Shown: positions 31,545 to 43,835, counted from the first letter of the stretch. The stretch is DNA of 64,000 nt from Acanthosepion esculentum (GCA_964036315.1 OZ038498.1:8098136-8162135); one strand, 5' to 3'. Program-made: numbers and translations. The notes: generated by a model not told the origin, from the letters alone.

Positions 31545-32440
31545 GTTTAGTGAAATAGATATATCTTCCAAGTACTCCCACTCGAACTACAACGTCACGT
31601 GTTAATAGCAAATGGAAGTAGAGGGAACAAAAAATAGGCTAAAAATCAATGAATTTCGCTAACATATTTTCGCTAAATGTAGTAAGGAAACCTATTCAGT
31701 TATAATTTCCACAGAAGATCAGCACAGACTCGGAAGAAATTAAATAACAAATCAAACAGAAAACGACTGGAGATAAAACCAGTGTTTTGCATAACTGAAA
31801 GATTTCTATGTTTTCACTTTCAGATTCCTGCCTCTACGAACAATGGAAGAAAATGGATTTTCTCTTTAATAATATTTTCTCAAAATTCTATACATTCCCG
31901 TTGTTAATCCAAAAACCTATGAGCTGTAAATTGTCATGTCATGTGGTGGTTTTAAGGACAGCAGAAGCAACTCCAGTGAGAATCAAAAGTAGAGAGTTCA
32001 ATGCAGAGTCACGTAATGGGGGAAGATATTTTGATTTGGCTGAAGTGTTTCGTCATGGATGACACGTATTTTATGTAGCTGATTGTTTGGTTCCTTCTTT
32101 TGAAATCACTTTCTAAAAAGTCTTTTAAAATAGATTCCGCTTTCAACTGCCATTGCTACAACAATGTTGAAGTCAGTTTTCGTTCGTTTCTTGAATCCAT
32201 CGTGGATTCTTATATTTATTTTTCTCCTTTGCCATTTCAGTTTTCTTATTCAGAATTTCGTTAATTTTGTTCCATTCTCTGGCCGTCAAAATTATTCACT
32301 CTTTTCTTTGTCTTAAATCTTCCGTCCATCTCTATCAACCGAATTAAGACTTAACCGCTAACGAGTCCTTTTATATCAACAGGTAATGCTTTTATGATTA
32401 GTTATTATCATTTATACTGGTTGAGGTTCCACAAAAGGAG
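31545..32440. other. No recognised feature
   Basis: A+T-rich sequence. The open frame 31808-32062 shows no family resemblance. Confidence 0.35.
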
Positions 32441-32443
32441 CTT

Positions 32444-32490
<47 letters not shown>

Positions 32491-32515
32491 TTTATTTTTA
32501 TTATTATTTTTATTT
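32441..32515. repeat. (TTA)n microsatellite
   Basis: On the minus strand this is a (TAA)n tail directly after the 3' end of R4-like copy 1. Confidence 0.95.
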
Positions 32516-32928
32516 TCTTTGATATCTGACGTTTACAAATTTCTTTCCGTGCCCCGCCCAGGGACCTAAGTTTAGAAATGGCATCATGACACTTTCCACT
32601 GCAAAAAAAAAAAAATATAATAAAATAAAAAATAATTACATAGATAAAGCCCTTCGTAAAGTGTGGGCTGTACTTGTCAGTACAATTTTTTGTATCTTTT
32701 GAGGCATGGACTTCCAGGGATCCTTTCAGTTAGTCTACTGGAATCTTTTCCAACCAGTCCAAGGGCTCCAACTACGACAGGGATTGTTGATGTACCCATG
32801 TGCCACATTTTTGAGATTTCTATTTCAAGGTCCTTGTATTTTGACAGTTTTTCGAATATCTTCAAAGATACATTGCAGTCTGCAGGGACTACCCTATCAA
32901 TAAGGAGGCACTTATTTTGTTTGTGGTC

Positions 32929-32931
<3 letters not shown>
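32516..32931 (-). pseudogene. R4/Dong-like non-LTR element, 3' end, copy 1
   Basis: Minus-strand coding: LSKYKDLEIEISKMWHMGTS, TIPVVVGALGLVGKDSSR, IPGSPCL and KRYKKLY. These match the C-terminal part of elements that carry a restriction-like endonuclease (the KY-L block and the region after it). The 3' end on the minus strand is GACGTCAGATATCAAAG-type sequence followed by (TAA)n. The 5' end is truncated, again at (TAA)n (32932-32990). Confidence 0.7.

Positions 32932-32990
<59 letters not shown>
32932..32990. repeat. (TTA)n microsatellite
   Basis: TTA array at the truncated end of R4-like copy 1. Confidence 0.95.
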
Positions 32991-33279
32991 TTATAAATAA
33001 ATAAAAATAAATTATTAATAATGAAAAGTGTAAATAAAATAAAATAAAACAATAAAATAGAGACGTTGTTTAAAATAAATTAAAATAAAAAAATAATAAA
33101 AATACTACCATCATGCAACAAAATTGTTCCTGCCGGAAATATGGACATCCTGCCTCATTAGTAACCCTGTAGACTCAAGCATTATTATCTAATATTGTTT
33201 AAGGTGTTTTTATCACGATTCCGTGCAATTCTCATATTGCAAGTCCAACAATGTTTGATGGTGTTTTCACTTCGAGGCT

Positions 33280-33340
33280 AAACAATATTATTATTATTAT
33301 TATTGTTGTTATTATTGTTGTTGTTGTTTTTTTTAAGTTG
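33280..33340. repeat. (TTA)n/(TTG)n microsatellite
   Basis: Imperfect ATT and GTT repeats after the 3' end of copy 2 on the minus strand. Confidence 0.85.
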
Positions 33341-33937
33341 TTGTTTTATTTCCTTTGGTTTTTCTGGTGCATACTCTTTTCTTTCCGGATCCCAACCAGT
33401 GACCTATGGTCAAATATGGCATCATGACATTTTCCACTGAGTATTTGGAATAAAAATCGCACATATTTTACATAGATATAGTAAGATGTGGGATGTACTT
33501 TTGAGTACAATTTTATGTATTTCTTTAAAGCAGGGGCTACCACGGATTCCTTCAATGAGACTGTTGGAATCTTTTCCAATCAATGCAAGGGATCTAACTA
33601 CCACTGCAGTTGTTGATGTTACCATGTGTCACGTTTCGAGAAACAAGGTCTTTGTATTTTGATAGTTTTTGAAGATCTTCAAAGATACATTGCCGTCTAC
33701 AGGAACTGCCCTGTCAATAAGGAGGCACATCTCGTCTTTGTTGTCTCTAAACGCAATGTCAAGGAGATTAGCTTTGATTGCTCTGTCTGTGTGTATTGTA
33801 AAGTGCAACAAAATTGGTACATGTTCGATCTCCATAACCGGTTCTGGGTGGTGTTCAAACCAATTTCTTGCAGGTTTTTTTTCCGTAAGTTTTGCAGATT
33901 TTCCAATACAGATATTGGCCCACTCTGTCGTGACGTG

Positions 33938-33940
<3 letters not shown>
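33341..33940 (-). pseudogene. R4/Dong-like element, 3' end, copy 2 (longer)
   Basis: Minus strand, in order: GQYLYWKIC-type sequence near 33920, EIEHVPILLHFTIHTDRAIK, LLDIAFRDNKDEMCLLIDRA and VPVDGNVSLKIF, then the KYKD region broken by a frameshift. LDI..RD....LLID..VP matches the PD-x-(D/E) catalytic neighbourhood of a restriction-like endonuclease, with the usual Pro-Asp here Leu-Asp. Flanked by (TTA)n on both sides. Confidence 0.7.
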
Positions 33941-34011
<71 letters not shown>

Positions 34012-34012
34012 C
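33940..34012. repeat. (TTA)n microsatellite
   Basis: About 23 TTA units between copies 2 and 3. Confidence 0.95.
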
Positions 34013-34695
34013 ATGGTTTCATGATATATTCCACTGAGCATTTTTGTAAAAAAAACAAACAAAAAAACTTAAGATCACATACAATTTACAGAGATAAAAC
34101 GCTTCGTAACGTGTGAGCTGTATTTGTGAGCATGGGCTACCAGGAATTGCTTCAATAAGTCTATTAGAATCTTTTCCAATCAATCTGAGTGCTCCAACAA
34201 CAACTGGAATTATTGATATCCTCATGTCCCGATTTTTTGAGATTTCGATTTCAAGATCCTAGTATTTTGATAGATTTTTGAAGATCTTCAAAGATACATT
34301 ACAATCTGCAGGGACTGCAATGTCAACAAGAAAGCACATTCTCTGCTTTTGGTCTTTGATCACGAGGTTTGACGATTAGCTTTGATTGTTCTGTCAGTGT
34401 ATATTGTAAAGTTCCATAAAATTGTTACCGATACTGTCTCTGTAACCGGGTCTGAATGATGATTATACCACTTTCATTCCCGTAAAGTTGCAGATTTTCC
34501 AGTGAAGATATTAGCCCAACCTGTCATGTCAAGTTTTATATTCAGTTGATGCTAACACCGTGAAACCTGATACAAGACGGTCATTTTTTTTCTGAATATT
34601 TATCGCAGAATCTGCATTTGGGATCAACACAATTTTTCAATATGTCTATTTGGTAATTTCTAGTGAGCAAGCATTGGTTTTGTTCATGAAGAATA
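34013..34695 (-). pseudogene. R4/Dong-like element, 3' end, copy 3 (reaches the zinc-finger region)
   Basis: The upstream end on the minus strand (34690-34500) reads NQCLLTRNYQIDILKN, then CRFCDKYSE, then VGLISSLENLQLYGNES-type sequence in shifted frames. CRFCDKY is the start of the CCHC finger that precedes the endonuclease in R2/R4-type proteins, and the same text occurs in the 60.0-60.93 kb relic. The downstream part repeats the endonuclease and tail sequence of copies 1, 2, 4 and 5 with many lesions. Confidence 0.65.
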
Positions 34696-34724
34696 AAACA
34701 TCATTATTATGATTATTATTATTT

Positions 34725-35200
34725 CCTTTGATATCTGACGTTTACACATTTATTTCCGAGTCCTGCCCAGGGACCTAAGGTTAGAAATGGCATCATGACA
34801 CTTTCCACTGCAAAAAAATAAATAAATAAAAAATAAAATAAAAAATAATTACATAGATAAAGCTCTTCGTAAAGTGTGGGCTGTACTTGTCAGAACAATT
34901 TTTTGTATCTCTTTGAGGCATGGATTTCAATCAGCCTACTGGAATCTTTTCCAACCAGTCCAAGGGCTTCAACTACAACAGGGATTGTTGATGTTCCCAT
35001 GTGCCACATTTTTGAGATTTCTATTTCAAGGTCCTTGTATTTTGACAGTTTTTCGAATATCTTCAAAGATACATTGCAGTCTGCAGGGACTGCCATATCA
35101 ATAAGGAGGCACTTATTTTGTTTGTGGTCTTTAATAACAATGTCAGGGCGGTTGGGTTTGATTGTTCTGTCAGTGTGTATTGTATAGTCCCATAGAATTG

Positions 35201-35201
<1 letters not shown>
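34725..35201 (-). pseudogene. R4/Dong-like element, 3' end, copy 4
   Basis: Minus strand: RPDIVIKDHKQNKCLLIDMA (reading about 35160-35100), VPADCNVSLKIFEKLSKY, KDLEIEISKMWHMGTST. The PDIVIKD and LLIDMAVPAD blocks preserve the PD and D residues of the endonuclease. Flanked by (TTA)n at 34700-34724 and 35202-35236. Overlapping plus-strand frames (34874-35187) are shadows. Confidence 0.75.

Positions 35202-35236
<35 letters not shown>
35202..35236. repeat. (TTA)n microsatellite
   Basis: TTA array at the truncated end of R4-like copy 4. Confidence 0.95.
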
Positions 35237-35237
<1 letters not shown>

Positions 35238-35239
35238 TT

Positions 35240-36145
35240 CTTTCTGTTTAGCAAAACTCCTAACCGGTTCATTACCCGAGAACTAGGATAATAGTAAAAA
35301 TATATTGCATTGTGCTTGCAATGATTTTAATTGATACCCAGTGTTTATAATTTTCTTTATATTGATAATATTTTCATCTGATGAGACAACCAAAAGACGT
35401 TCTCTTGTTCATTTTGTTATATTCTTTATTAACTATGTCTGGACTATTAGCCTTTATATGTCTATCAGTATAAAAAAAGGTAGTTATGTCCCAAAATATA
35501 ATGACTCCATAGCCTTCTATGACGGTTTTTCTGTTCATACAACCTTACAGTATGTAATGTACTGTAATACTAGCATATCTTTCAATGGATATCATGACGA
35601 AGTTTGTATTACTTCGGTGTTTATATTTGGCAACTAGACACTCAACAGCTTTTTCGCATTATCTATATACTAGGACTGAACCATTTAAGATGTTTACCTG
35701 CTACATAGTGAAAGATAGGTTTTCATTCTCTGCAGCCATTATAAATGCATCCATCTCTTCTTTTAGCTCTGCACTCTTCAGCAACTAATGAGCTTGTGTT
35801 TTCCTACATTGTCAGCATTATTTCTGAGTACATTTTGTTCCCAAGTGATATTTAAAATCTCTTCAAATATTACGCTTTAAAGTTTTTTTAAAATAGTTTT
35901 CGCTGCATTTGTTGAATATTTGTATTTATTTTCTTCAGTAAATTTGAGTTCTTTTAAGGATGTATTGTTTTCTTTATAAACTGTTTTTTATTTGCTTCTC
36001 TCATGATTGTTAAGAAGATAAAGCATCCGATCAGATATAATCTCTAAATATTGGTAAACTAAGAGTTATTATTTTAGAGGTCAACTTAAGTTGGATTAAG
36101 AGTTTATCACTATTACTTCAAGTAATATGAAAAAACAGTCAACGT
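35240..36145. other. No recognised feature
   Basis: A+T-rich sequence. The open frame 35341-35637 shows no family resemblance. Confidence 0.35.
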
Positions 36146-36149
36146 CCGT

Positions 36150-36440
36150 CTTAGTTTTATTTGTAATATTAACAGTACCCTATCTTTACTTGGTTTCTAA
36201 CGAAGTTTTCCTGTTTCTTAATACCTAGCTTAGCTTCTGGAACGTACCTTTCGCTATCCCAATGAGCCATCGGATTTCGGTGACACACATTCCGTCCTCT
36301 CTTAAACCGCTTGCCCGATATTTTTGTAAATGCTTGATTTTAGCATACTCAATTTGTAATTTGCATGTTGGGAAGTTCCTTTTGCTGACAACCATGCATT
36401 CTGTCTTCTTGCAATTGATTTTCTGCTCGATTTTCCCTCA
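36150..36440 (-). pseudogene. RTE-type reverse transcriptase fragment
   Basis: Reading the minus strand from about 36430: KINCKKTECMVVSKRN, CKLQIEYAKIKHLQKYRASG, LREDGMCVTEIRWLIGIAKG and TFQKLS, a stop, then VLRNRKTSLET. This is the stretch after the catalytic YADD block (KKTE-MVVSK, then the tail with TEI-RRI-AK-AF and SLETK). It overlaps in kind with the fragment at 480-812, so both derive from one family. Confidence 0.7.
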
Positions 36441-36449
36441 TTACTTTTT

Positions 36450-37015
36450 GTATGCAGAAGGTCTGCTCCTAGTATAAGTTCTGAATTGTATTAATATTAT
36501 TGTTTATATTACTTATAGCAATTGAATAATTACAAATAAAACATAAAATTTCTACGTACTTTTGATAATTCATCGCGGATTTTCATAATGTATTGAAGAT
36601 GTACCTTAATGAGATTCACAATTTTCTATTCACTTTGCGCTTTTGGTGTTTAACCAACGTAAACTCTTCAAGCACAATTTGTTTCCCCACAGTTTCTTTT
36701 TTCAAAATTTACCATTCTCTTTCCTCTTCAGAAATTTTGTCCTTTCGATTAGCAGAAAAATTAAATTTGGTTGAAGAAGATTTTTAGGAATATGCAAAAT
36801 ACAAAATAAAAGTAAATCTGCTGAATTTATCACATAATTCTTTTAGAAACCTGAATCAACAGGCTGATTTAAAATAGATTTTTAGTCAGTTAAAATATAT
36901 AAATGATCTGCGAGAATAATCTGGAAGAATAATTTCGAATCAATCGGATTTTAGTCTTTGAGAGACCAGTTTATAATAAAGAACTAAAGACTGGTAAAAA
37001 AAATAACAGAATAAG
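36450..37015. other. No recognised feature
   Basis: A+T-rich sequence without an element that I recognise. Confidence 0.35.
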
Positions 37016-37027
37016 AAATTTTAAATG

Positions 37028-37029
37028 AA

Positions 37030-37074
<45 letters not shown>

Positions 37075-37075
37075 G
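37028..37075. repeat. (ATCT)n microsatellite
   Basis: About 12 ATCT units. Confidence 0.95.
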
Positions 37076-37214
37076 CATCTGCGTGTGCATTTGTGGATGT
37101 ACCAAGCTGCATTTGATTTTAGTTTTCCAAAGATAAAGATGCTTTCAAAAACATCCCAAACGATTGACTACGTAAAACATATTCTGAGGTGAGTGAGTGT
37201 AAGAAATGAAATTA

Positions 37215-37275
37215 TTTCTATATTCACCAACCCCTGATGATGACTAATATGAGTCGAAAGGTTGGGACAAAACAA
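37215..37275 (+). other. CTGATGA/GAAA hairpin motif flanked by CCAACC/GGTTGG
   Basis: CCAACC, CTGATGA near 37233, a GACT/AGTC stem, GAAA and GGTTGG follow in order. The direct pairing of the flanks encloses the core, which is not hammerhead topology. The same arrangement (CCAAC, CTGAAGA, GAAAC, GTTG) is seen in repeat B at 9090 and 40250. Confidence 0.5.
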
Positions 37276-37419
37276 CAGTAATTTCGGCCAGTTTCTGCAC
37301 ACACTACATTACAAAAGTGAAGTCGTGCATTTCAATAAAAGATCATCAAATATAACAGACACAAAATGCCTATTGTATCTAAAATTACATGCTTGAAAAG
37401 CCATTTTCTGTTCAAACTG

Positions 37420-37423
<4 letters not shown>

Positions 37424-37486
<63 letters not shown>
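37424..37486. repeat. (TA)n microsatellite
   Basis: TA array before palindrome G copy 2. Confidence 0.95.
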
Positions 37487-37492
<6 letters not shown>

Positions 37493-37555
37493 ATTAGTGG
37501 TCAATATACATTAATATGCAATATATTATATATCAATATACAGCAAGAATATAAT

Positions 37556-38036
<481 letters not shown>

Positions 38037-38037
38037 T

Positions 38038-38132
38038 AATATAAAAGGCTCAAACATTAATATCCCATGGTTATAATTTATTACATTGGAATAAATTATA
38101 ACCATGCAATATTAGTGTTTGAGTCTTTTATA

Positions 38133-38133
<1 letters not shown>
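38038..38133. repeat. Palindrome G, copy 3, centre deleted
   Basis: GGCTCAAACATTAATATCCC and GCAATATTAGTGTTTGAGTC arms meet at CATTGGAATAAATTATAACC; the inner hairpin with CTGATGA is absent. Confidence 0.8.
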
Positions 38134-38260
<127 letters not shown>

Positions 38261-38807
38261 TAATAAAAAAAAATCAGTAAGATATGTAATCCGGTGTTCT
38301 TATTGATATTTTTTATTTTTTACAAAATAGTGCTCAATGTATATTTACAGAGCATTAATATTAAAATTCCGAAATAATTTTTGCCGTTAACAATAGAATT
38401 AAAAAAAAAACCCGACGACATGCATTTAACGGATGTCAGAATTCGTTGAAAAATACATCCCCACCCATACCTAAACTCAACCCCTTTTTCGAACGTAACA
38501 AATAACTGATACAACAAAAGCTAATAAAAATGAACACGCTACCACGCCTTGTCTGGATGATTGGATTTCTCTGTATCCTTGGTAACCGTAAATTATGAAT
38601 TTCCCTTACAGTTTTAACTGTAAGAGAAAGTTTTAACTCTGTAATTTAAAAAAAAAAACAAGTTACTCCAAAATTCGCTTGAGGATGAAATGGAACTAAT
38701 GATTTTAATTTAATTACAAAATTAAATTTGATGTTTTTAGCTTCCATTTTGGAAACATGGTTATTACAGTGTAGCGAAAAACCATATTTTAAATCAGTTA
38801 ATTTATA

Positions 38808-38837
38808 ATATATATATATATATATATGCGTGTGTGC

Positions 38838-38878
<41 letters not shown>

Positions 38879-38880
38879 GG
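38808..38880. repeat. (TA)n(TG)n(AG)n microsatellite
   Basis: Three dinucleotide blocks in succession. Confidence 0.95.
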
Positions 38881-38884
38881 AGAA

Positions 38885-40220
38885 TATAGTAATTTTACAA
38901 ATAAATTGGTCATTTAGAAGAAAGCTTCTATCTTCGGATAAAGGCATAGTTGTTCAATTTGTCTTTTATTAATGTTATTCTCATGTACAAAATGACCATC
39001 GATCAACCTTAGATTTGAAGTTGGTTTCATTATTATAGAATCGGCATTTTACCATTCACCATCGAAAAGAATTGATGCCAACATTTGCTTTTACATATTC
39101 TGGTATCACTTATTTTTGAAATGATTATCGATGAATTAATTCCAAATGTTTTTGTCATATATTTTGTATATTTATTTTTTAAATAAACACTCTTGAGTCT
39201 ATGAAATATGAATTACATGAAATTATTTGAAAGATTTGACAGATTTCTTCTCAGTAAATGGTATGCTGAAAAAGATCTGTCCATATGTCAAATTGAAGGT
39301 TTTTGCAGACGCACAAACTATTCTCAATACTTCTGAGATGTCTATAAGTGGTTGCGTCAGCGTTTGTATAGAGGACTGTCTAATTAGATATCTAAAGAAA
39401 TAACTAAATTGAGTCAAAGAATATTAAAAATTCTTCTTTTAATGTATGGAATTCTTTCAGAACTTGGACGGACATATCTCTCCATAACTGCCTCTCTTCT
39501 GTTTCACTAAATTATTATTGATTCTTTATAGTCCACTTTTACCTTTGTTCTGCCACCCGAACACGAAAACACTTTAAGTATTCTACTCGCTGTTTCATCT
39601 GGTTTCTTTTGTCTTAAGCTTGTCCTGGGTATTACATTCTCCAGATTGTTTCCTCATTATGGGTACCAGAATTTCAAAATTATGGAGTTTATTCTCTTTT
39701 TCTTATTCAGAAAACAGCATATAAATGTTAACATGTTGATAGCTATTCGTTATAAAAAATAATCTTGTATGTATTTTAAAATATCTTCTTACAATCTGAA
39801 AGTCTGAGAATGGACAATCCTTTCTTTTACTACTGCCTGCAAAAGAATGACAACTCGAGATCTTTCCTTCTATGAAGAAATCATTACAGAAATTATTCTT
39901 CTAATAATCCTATTTTCTAATAATGTTGCCATCATTTCCTGAAGGCTGAAAGCGGTTTCTTTCTTCCGAACAAGAAAAATCACACAGATTAGCCAAGTAT
40001 TTTAATTCTGATTTTTTATCTTAAATGCTAAAACTTTGCTATAATTAATTCTAGTTTTAAACGCTTGAATTACTCTCGTAATAGCCTCGTAAACTACATT
40101 CATTTTCATACATCAAGACAACACTTACAGACAAGGAGTAAGAATCAATTCTTTTTTGAATGGCAAATATATTATTCTCGTTTCTATTTATAACGCAGAA
40201 TATAATTTCGAACTTCATAA
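38885..40220. other. No recognised feature
   Basis: A+T-rich sequence without an element that I recognise. Confidence 0.35.
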
Positions 40221-40221
40221 A

Positions 40222-40345
40222 TAAAGGGTTCAGTTCGACATTCCAACCACCTGAAGAAGGCCGGAGCGTACAACGGCCGAAACGTTGTAATAAATATGGA
40301 GACAAAGATGAGGACAATTGTCCGAATAATGTAAATAAAGTTTTG
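40222..40345 (+). mobile_element. Repeat B, copy 2 (body only)
   Basis: AATAAAGGGTTCAGTTCGACA, CCACCTGAAGAAGGCCGGAG, CGGCCGAAACGTTGTAATAA and GACAAAGATGAGGACAAT match 9040-9180 (minus) and 62578-62670. No tRNA-like head here. Confidence 0.65.
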
Positions 40346-40654
40346 TTTAGTTTGAAATAAAGCCAAAAGAGGAACGTCCTACCTTAGATTCTTGATCGGT
40401 AATGAAACTTCTAATTAGGCTCGACGCTCTTTTAACTTCGGGGATGAGTTTGAGGTGATTTAATCATTTGTATAAGACTTCATATCCTTTGAGGATTTTG
40501 ACATCTGCCTACTTCCTATATACATTTTGTAGTTGTTATGTCACTATCGAGAATTAGGAGAGTAAATAGATGTCTTCCCATATTTGCTTAATAAATATAC
40601 AATAGAAATGTTAGCAACTGCTTTACTCCTTATATATATTTTCAATCGGTATCA

Positions 40655-41140
40655 CCCCATTCAAGGCTGGAAAGCCACTAAGACGCAAGGGGTTACAGAG
40701 TGTGGAAGATTTAGGAATAGAAACATTAATAATGAACAGGAAGAGGAAAGAGTAATCTGGCGAACAGTAGATAGCGATTGACATTGCATTTAATATCTTT
40801 TGCTGATTAAAGTTTTCTAGAAAGCATGAAGTCGAAAGGGTATTCTACAAGCGAGAAGAAAACTGCTAGCATAGAATTTACGGTTACATCTAGCTAGTTC
40901 AACTGAAAATTGATAAGCTCTCGACGCCAGTTTAGTACAGCGCTCAAATTTGAAAAAGAGCCAGTTACCATAGCGAAGATCTCATCCGGGCAGTTACCAT
41001 GAAATATTTATAGAAAAGACACAGAGAGGAAACCTTACAGCGTGGGGAAAATGACTGAAGCCAAGCCTCTAGATCAGAACCAATAATATTGCTGATTTTT
41101 CTTTGAGATTTATCAAGGAACTCGAGGTAAATAGCAAGAG
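40655..41140 (-). pseudogene. CR1/Jockey-like 3' end, copy with tail
   Basis: The minus strand matches 53480-53840 from the CLFYKYF region through the tail with CCTTGCGTCTTAGTGGCTTT. It includes ACCATGAAATATTTATAGAA (plus strand) in common with 1-430. Decayed, with frameshifts. Confidence 0.6.
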
Positions 41141-41164
41141 CTACAAAAAGGATTTTTAAAAAAT

Positions 41165-41905
41165 CGATTTCACCTCATAAAAGCTGTAAAGCCACTAAGG
41201 CACAAGAGGTTACTGGCTGTGAAAGAATTTAAAAAGAGAAATATTACTAAAGAGTGAGAACAATAGAAGGGTAATCAAGAAGCCAGGAGATGACGACTGA
41301 CATTTCATTTAAATTTTTGACGATTAAGTTAACTGGAAAGCATGGAAACGGAAGAGAGTCTTTGGTCGAGCCCAAAGTACTCTCTTCCGGAGTATCAACT
41401 TCCTGAATGTTTCAGTCGGAAACTTAACGGATCTCAGCGAATTTTTATTTAAAATATTTGAAGATTAAGTTGACTTGAATGCATGTAGCCGAAAGAGAGT
41501 CTTTGGTCGACCACAAAGTAATCACTTCCGGAGTGTCAACTTCCTGAATGTTTCAGTCGGATCCTTGATGGATGTGCGCCCATTTTAAATTTTAAATTTT
41601 TGAAGGTTAAGTTGACTGGAGAGCATGGAACCGGAAGAGAGTCTTTGGTCGACCACAGAGTACGCTCCTCCGAAGTATCGACTTCCTGAATGTTTCAATC
41701 GGAACCTTGACGGATCTTGCCCCATTCTCACGACTTAGACATTTTATTTAACCGATGTCTAACTACCTGACTCTCCTAGATCCTAAATTCATAAAGTCTA
41801 GGTACCATAGCGAAGAGCTTATCTGAACTATTGCCATGAAAGTATTTATAGATAATACATAGAGAGACAGCCTTACGGCGGTGGAAAAGTGACTGAAACG
41901 CTTTT
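41165..41905 (-). pseudogene. CR1/Jockey-like 3' end, copy with internal tandem
   Basis: The tail at 41165-41300 (AAAGCCACTAAGGCACAAGA on plus) and the upstream part at 41795-41905 (CATGAAAGTATTTATAGATA on plus) belong to the same family as 40655-41140. Between them a 125-bp unit is repeated three times (41310-41727). Confidence 0.6.
41310..41727 (-). repeat. Tandem repeat of about 125-140 bp, three units
   Basis: Each unit contains TTTGGTCGA, a CACTTCCGGAGT-like block, CAACTTCCTGAATGTTTC and a GATTAAGTTGACT-type start. Units start near 41320, 41460 and 41600. The repeat begins inside sequence shared with the CR1-like tail, so it arose by duplication within that copy. Confidence 0.75.
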
Positions 41906-42124
41906 AATTTACTTTAGCGTTCTAGATAGAATCAACAGAGTGCCAAATACTTTTATATATGCCTTAATCTCTCTGACTTGAGATATCACAGAAAACAAAT
42001 GATCCTGTCCCATAATTAAAGAGGTTTGTAAATCAAGACATGTGCTGTAATGTGCGTGTAGTTCGTTTAGATAACCTGAAGGCCTCTCATCCTTGTTCAG
42101 ACTTGTTTTGAATTCAGGTTGTTC

Positions 42125-42300
42125 CTTCTCCTAGATTAGTTTTCGCCGAAAGCTAGAGAACCCATTCTGTCCTGCAATTTACAGCCATATCTATTTTCAG
42201 AAGAGTCAGATTTATGCTTTCTGTTAAGTGCATTTTTACGAAAGTGAGAGCAACGTTCTAGGCCGGGATTTGTATTCGACTGTCCAATTCCACTTAGCGT
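42125..42300 (-). mobile_element. SINE fragment related to 4340-4610
   Basis: AGAGAACCCATTCTGTCCTG and TTGTATTCGACTG (plus strand) align with AGAACCTGGTCTGTCCTGC and TTGGATTCGACTG at 4445 and 4531. The box B equivalent is damaged. Confidence 0.4.
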
Positions 42301-42304
42301 GCAC

Positions 42305-42980
42305 TTTTACAAAAACACCTGATTCAGAAATATTTTCTGTAAGAATGCCGGTGTGTATTTTGATCGGGTTGGTCGATAGGTAAGATAGGTAATGTCGTCT
42401 GAATTCATTAACCAAGTAAATTCTTAGTAGGCATGTTGAATGACTGTTTCAAGTTTAAGAATTCTCTTCGACTGATTTCCAAGAGATTACAAATCAACCA
42501 ATGAAGATACTTATACATCTTCATCTTTGACTCTTTTAATCTCACATAAAGAGTTTTTCTTTTAAATTCATTTTCAAACTTTACAACTGATGTGGACCCG
42601 AAGTAGGGGCCACGGAAGGAAAACACGGGTTAGAGGTAAGAAATATATATTAAACAGAAAAGTTACAAAGAATAGTTTAAGCAGAGCTTACTATCCAGTG
42701 GTGTCCGATATTGGTATCGTACGCGGCTGCGCATTACTGGGGCTACTCCTCCTCATGATTCACATAATAATATAGTACTGGGAGAGTCCATGATGTAGGG
42801 AAGTATTGGTCTCACAACAACAACCTTACCTTTTTCTGCATTCAGAGAATGTTATTTAGAATGACTTTACTTTTCTTTAATTTTATTTCTTCTTAGCTTT
42901 TATAAATTTCATTGACGATCTATTCTCATTAGACACTCGACTTGTATCATGGGATTTCATTCTTATGCTATCCTTTGCAG
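42305..42980. other. No recognised feature
   Basis: Short open frames only; nothing recognised. Confidence 0.35.
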
Positions 42981-42986
42981 AATATA

Positions 42987-43835
42987 CAGGCTGCGATGGA
43001 TAAATTGTCGTCTAAATAACTCAAAAATGAAAATAAGACAGACATCTCATTTTAACAGATATATTTAGCAAAATGACACAAAACATATCTTGAAATACTA
43101 AACAGTAAATCTATTCAATAAAAGTGCCACGGGCTTCAACCACGTCCTCCATACGACTTCGAAAATCTCTAACTCTTCTGGACGGTCTCGCTGTTTAAAT
43201 TAGGGAATGCTGCCATAATTCTTGCCTTCAGTTCATCTTTGGTGTTACAAGGAGTTTTGTTGGTATCTCGCTCAACTGCGCCCCCACATATAATAATCAA
43301 AGGATTTTCAGTCTAGAGAGTTAGATTATTAGATGTAAGGTGTGATGTGGTCGCTGAAATTGTCTGACAGCAATGGCTGGGTCCTCCTGCTTGTGTGGCA
43401 TGGTGCAGAGTGCTGTTACCAGACATAGGGTCTCCCAGACCCGGGGCAGTACTACCTCCTCACGGCAATTGATGTGAACCACCGTATTGAGTCTGAGGCC
43501 CTGTGGGGATATGAATGGAGGCATAACGTCGCTATCAATAGTGATCTCTCCAAACACCCTCGTAATCACCATTAGACTCATCCAACCCTTTTCTAGTTCA
43601 CTGCACTACCACCTAAACAATTTGAAATGTTCAAATTGGAACTTCCGGTGCGAATGCCACGCAGTACTGCATACTGTTTCCAAATTTCTAACTGAGTGAA
43701 TTGCGTCATGGTGCTTTTTTTCTCACAGACGGTACCCAACTGAGCCTACGATACTGTGCAGTCGACAAACTAAAAAATAAACAACGCACAGGGGCGAAAT
43801 TAAAAATTTAAAATGGCGACAAATTACACATCGTA
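42987..43835 (-). mobile_element. Decayed mariner/IS630-type element
   Basis: The ends GCGATGGATAAATTGTCG (left) and, on the minus strand, ACGATGTGTAATTTGTCG (right) form imperfect inverted repeats; TA dinucleotides lie near both ends. About 850 bp, shorter than a full element, so internally deleted. Confidence 0.65.
43080..43580 (-). pseudogene. Mariner/IS630-type transposase C-terminal relic
   Basis: Minus strand from 43581: ISPQGLRLNTVVHINCREEV, VLPRVWETLC, then across stops and frameshifts TPKMN, TARPSRRVRDFRSRMEDVVE and ARGTFIE then a stop. These match the segment before the second catalytic Asp (GL.LNT..YI..L...V.PWV) and the C-terminus (ELKARI...RRFRSRMEAVVEA.G.FIE) of a widespread invertebrate mariner-like lineage. 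The catalytic DNA between (QD-x-AP-H and the third acidic residue) is absent. Dead. Confidence 0.7.

Noticed and set aside
33626..34037. Plus-strand frames of 122-132 codons with poly-Tyr or poly-Ile tails
   Set aside because: They are antisense to the R4-like coding sequence and run into (TTA)n.
37215..37275. Full hammerhead ribozyme
   Set aside because: The flanks pair directly with each other around the core and no NUH triplet fits between GAAA and a returning helix I strand, except in a strained form.
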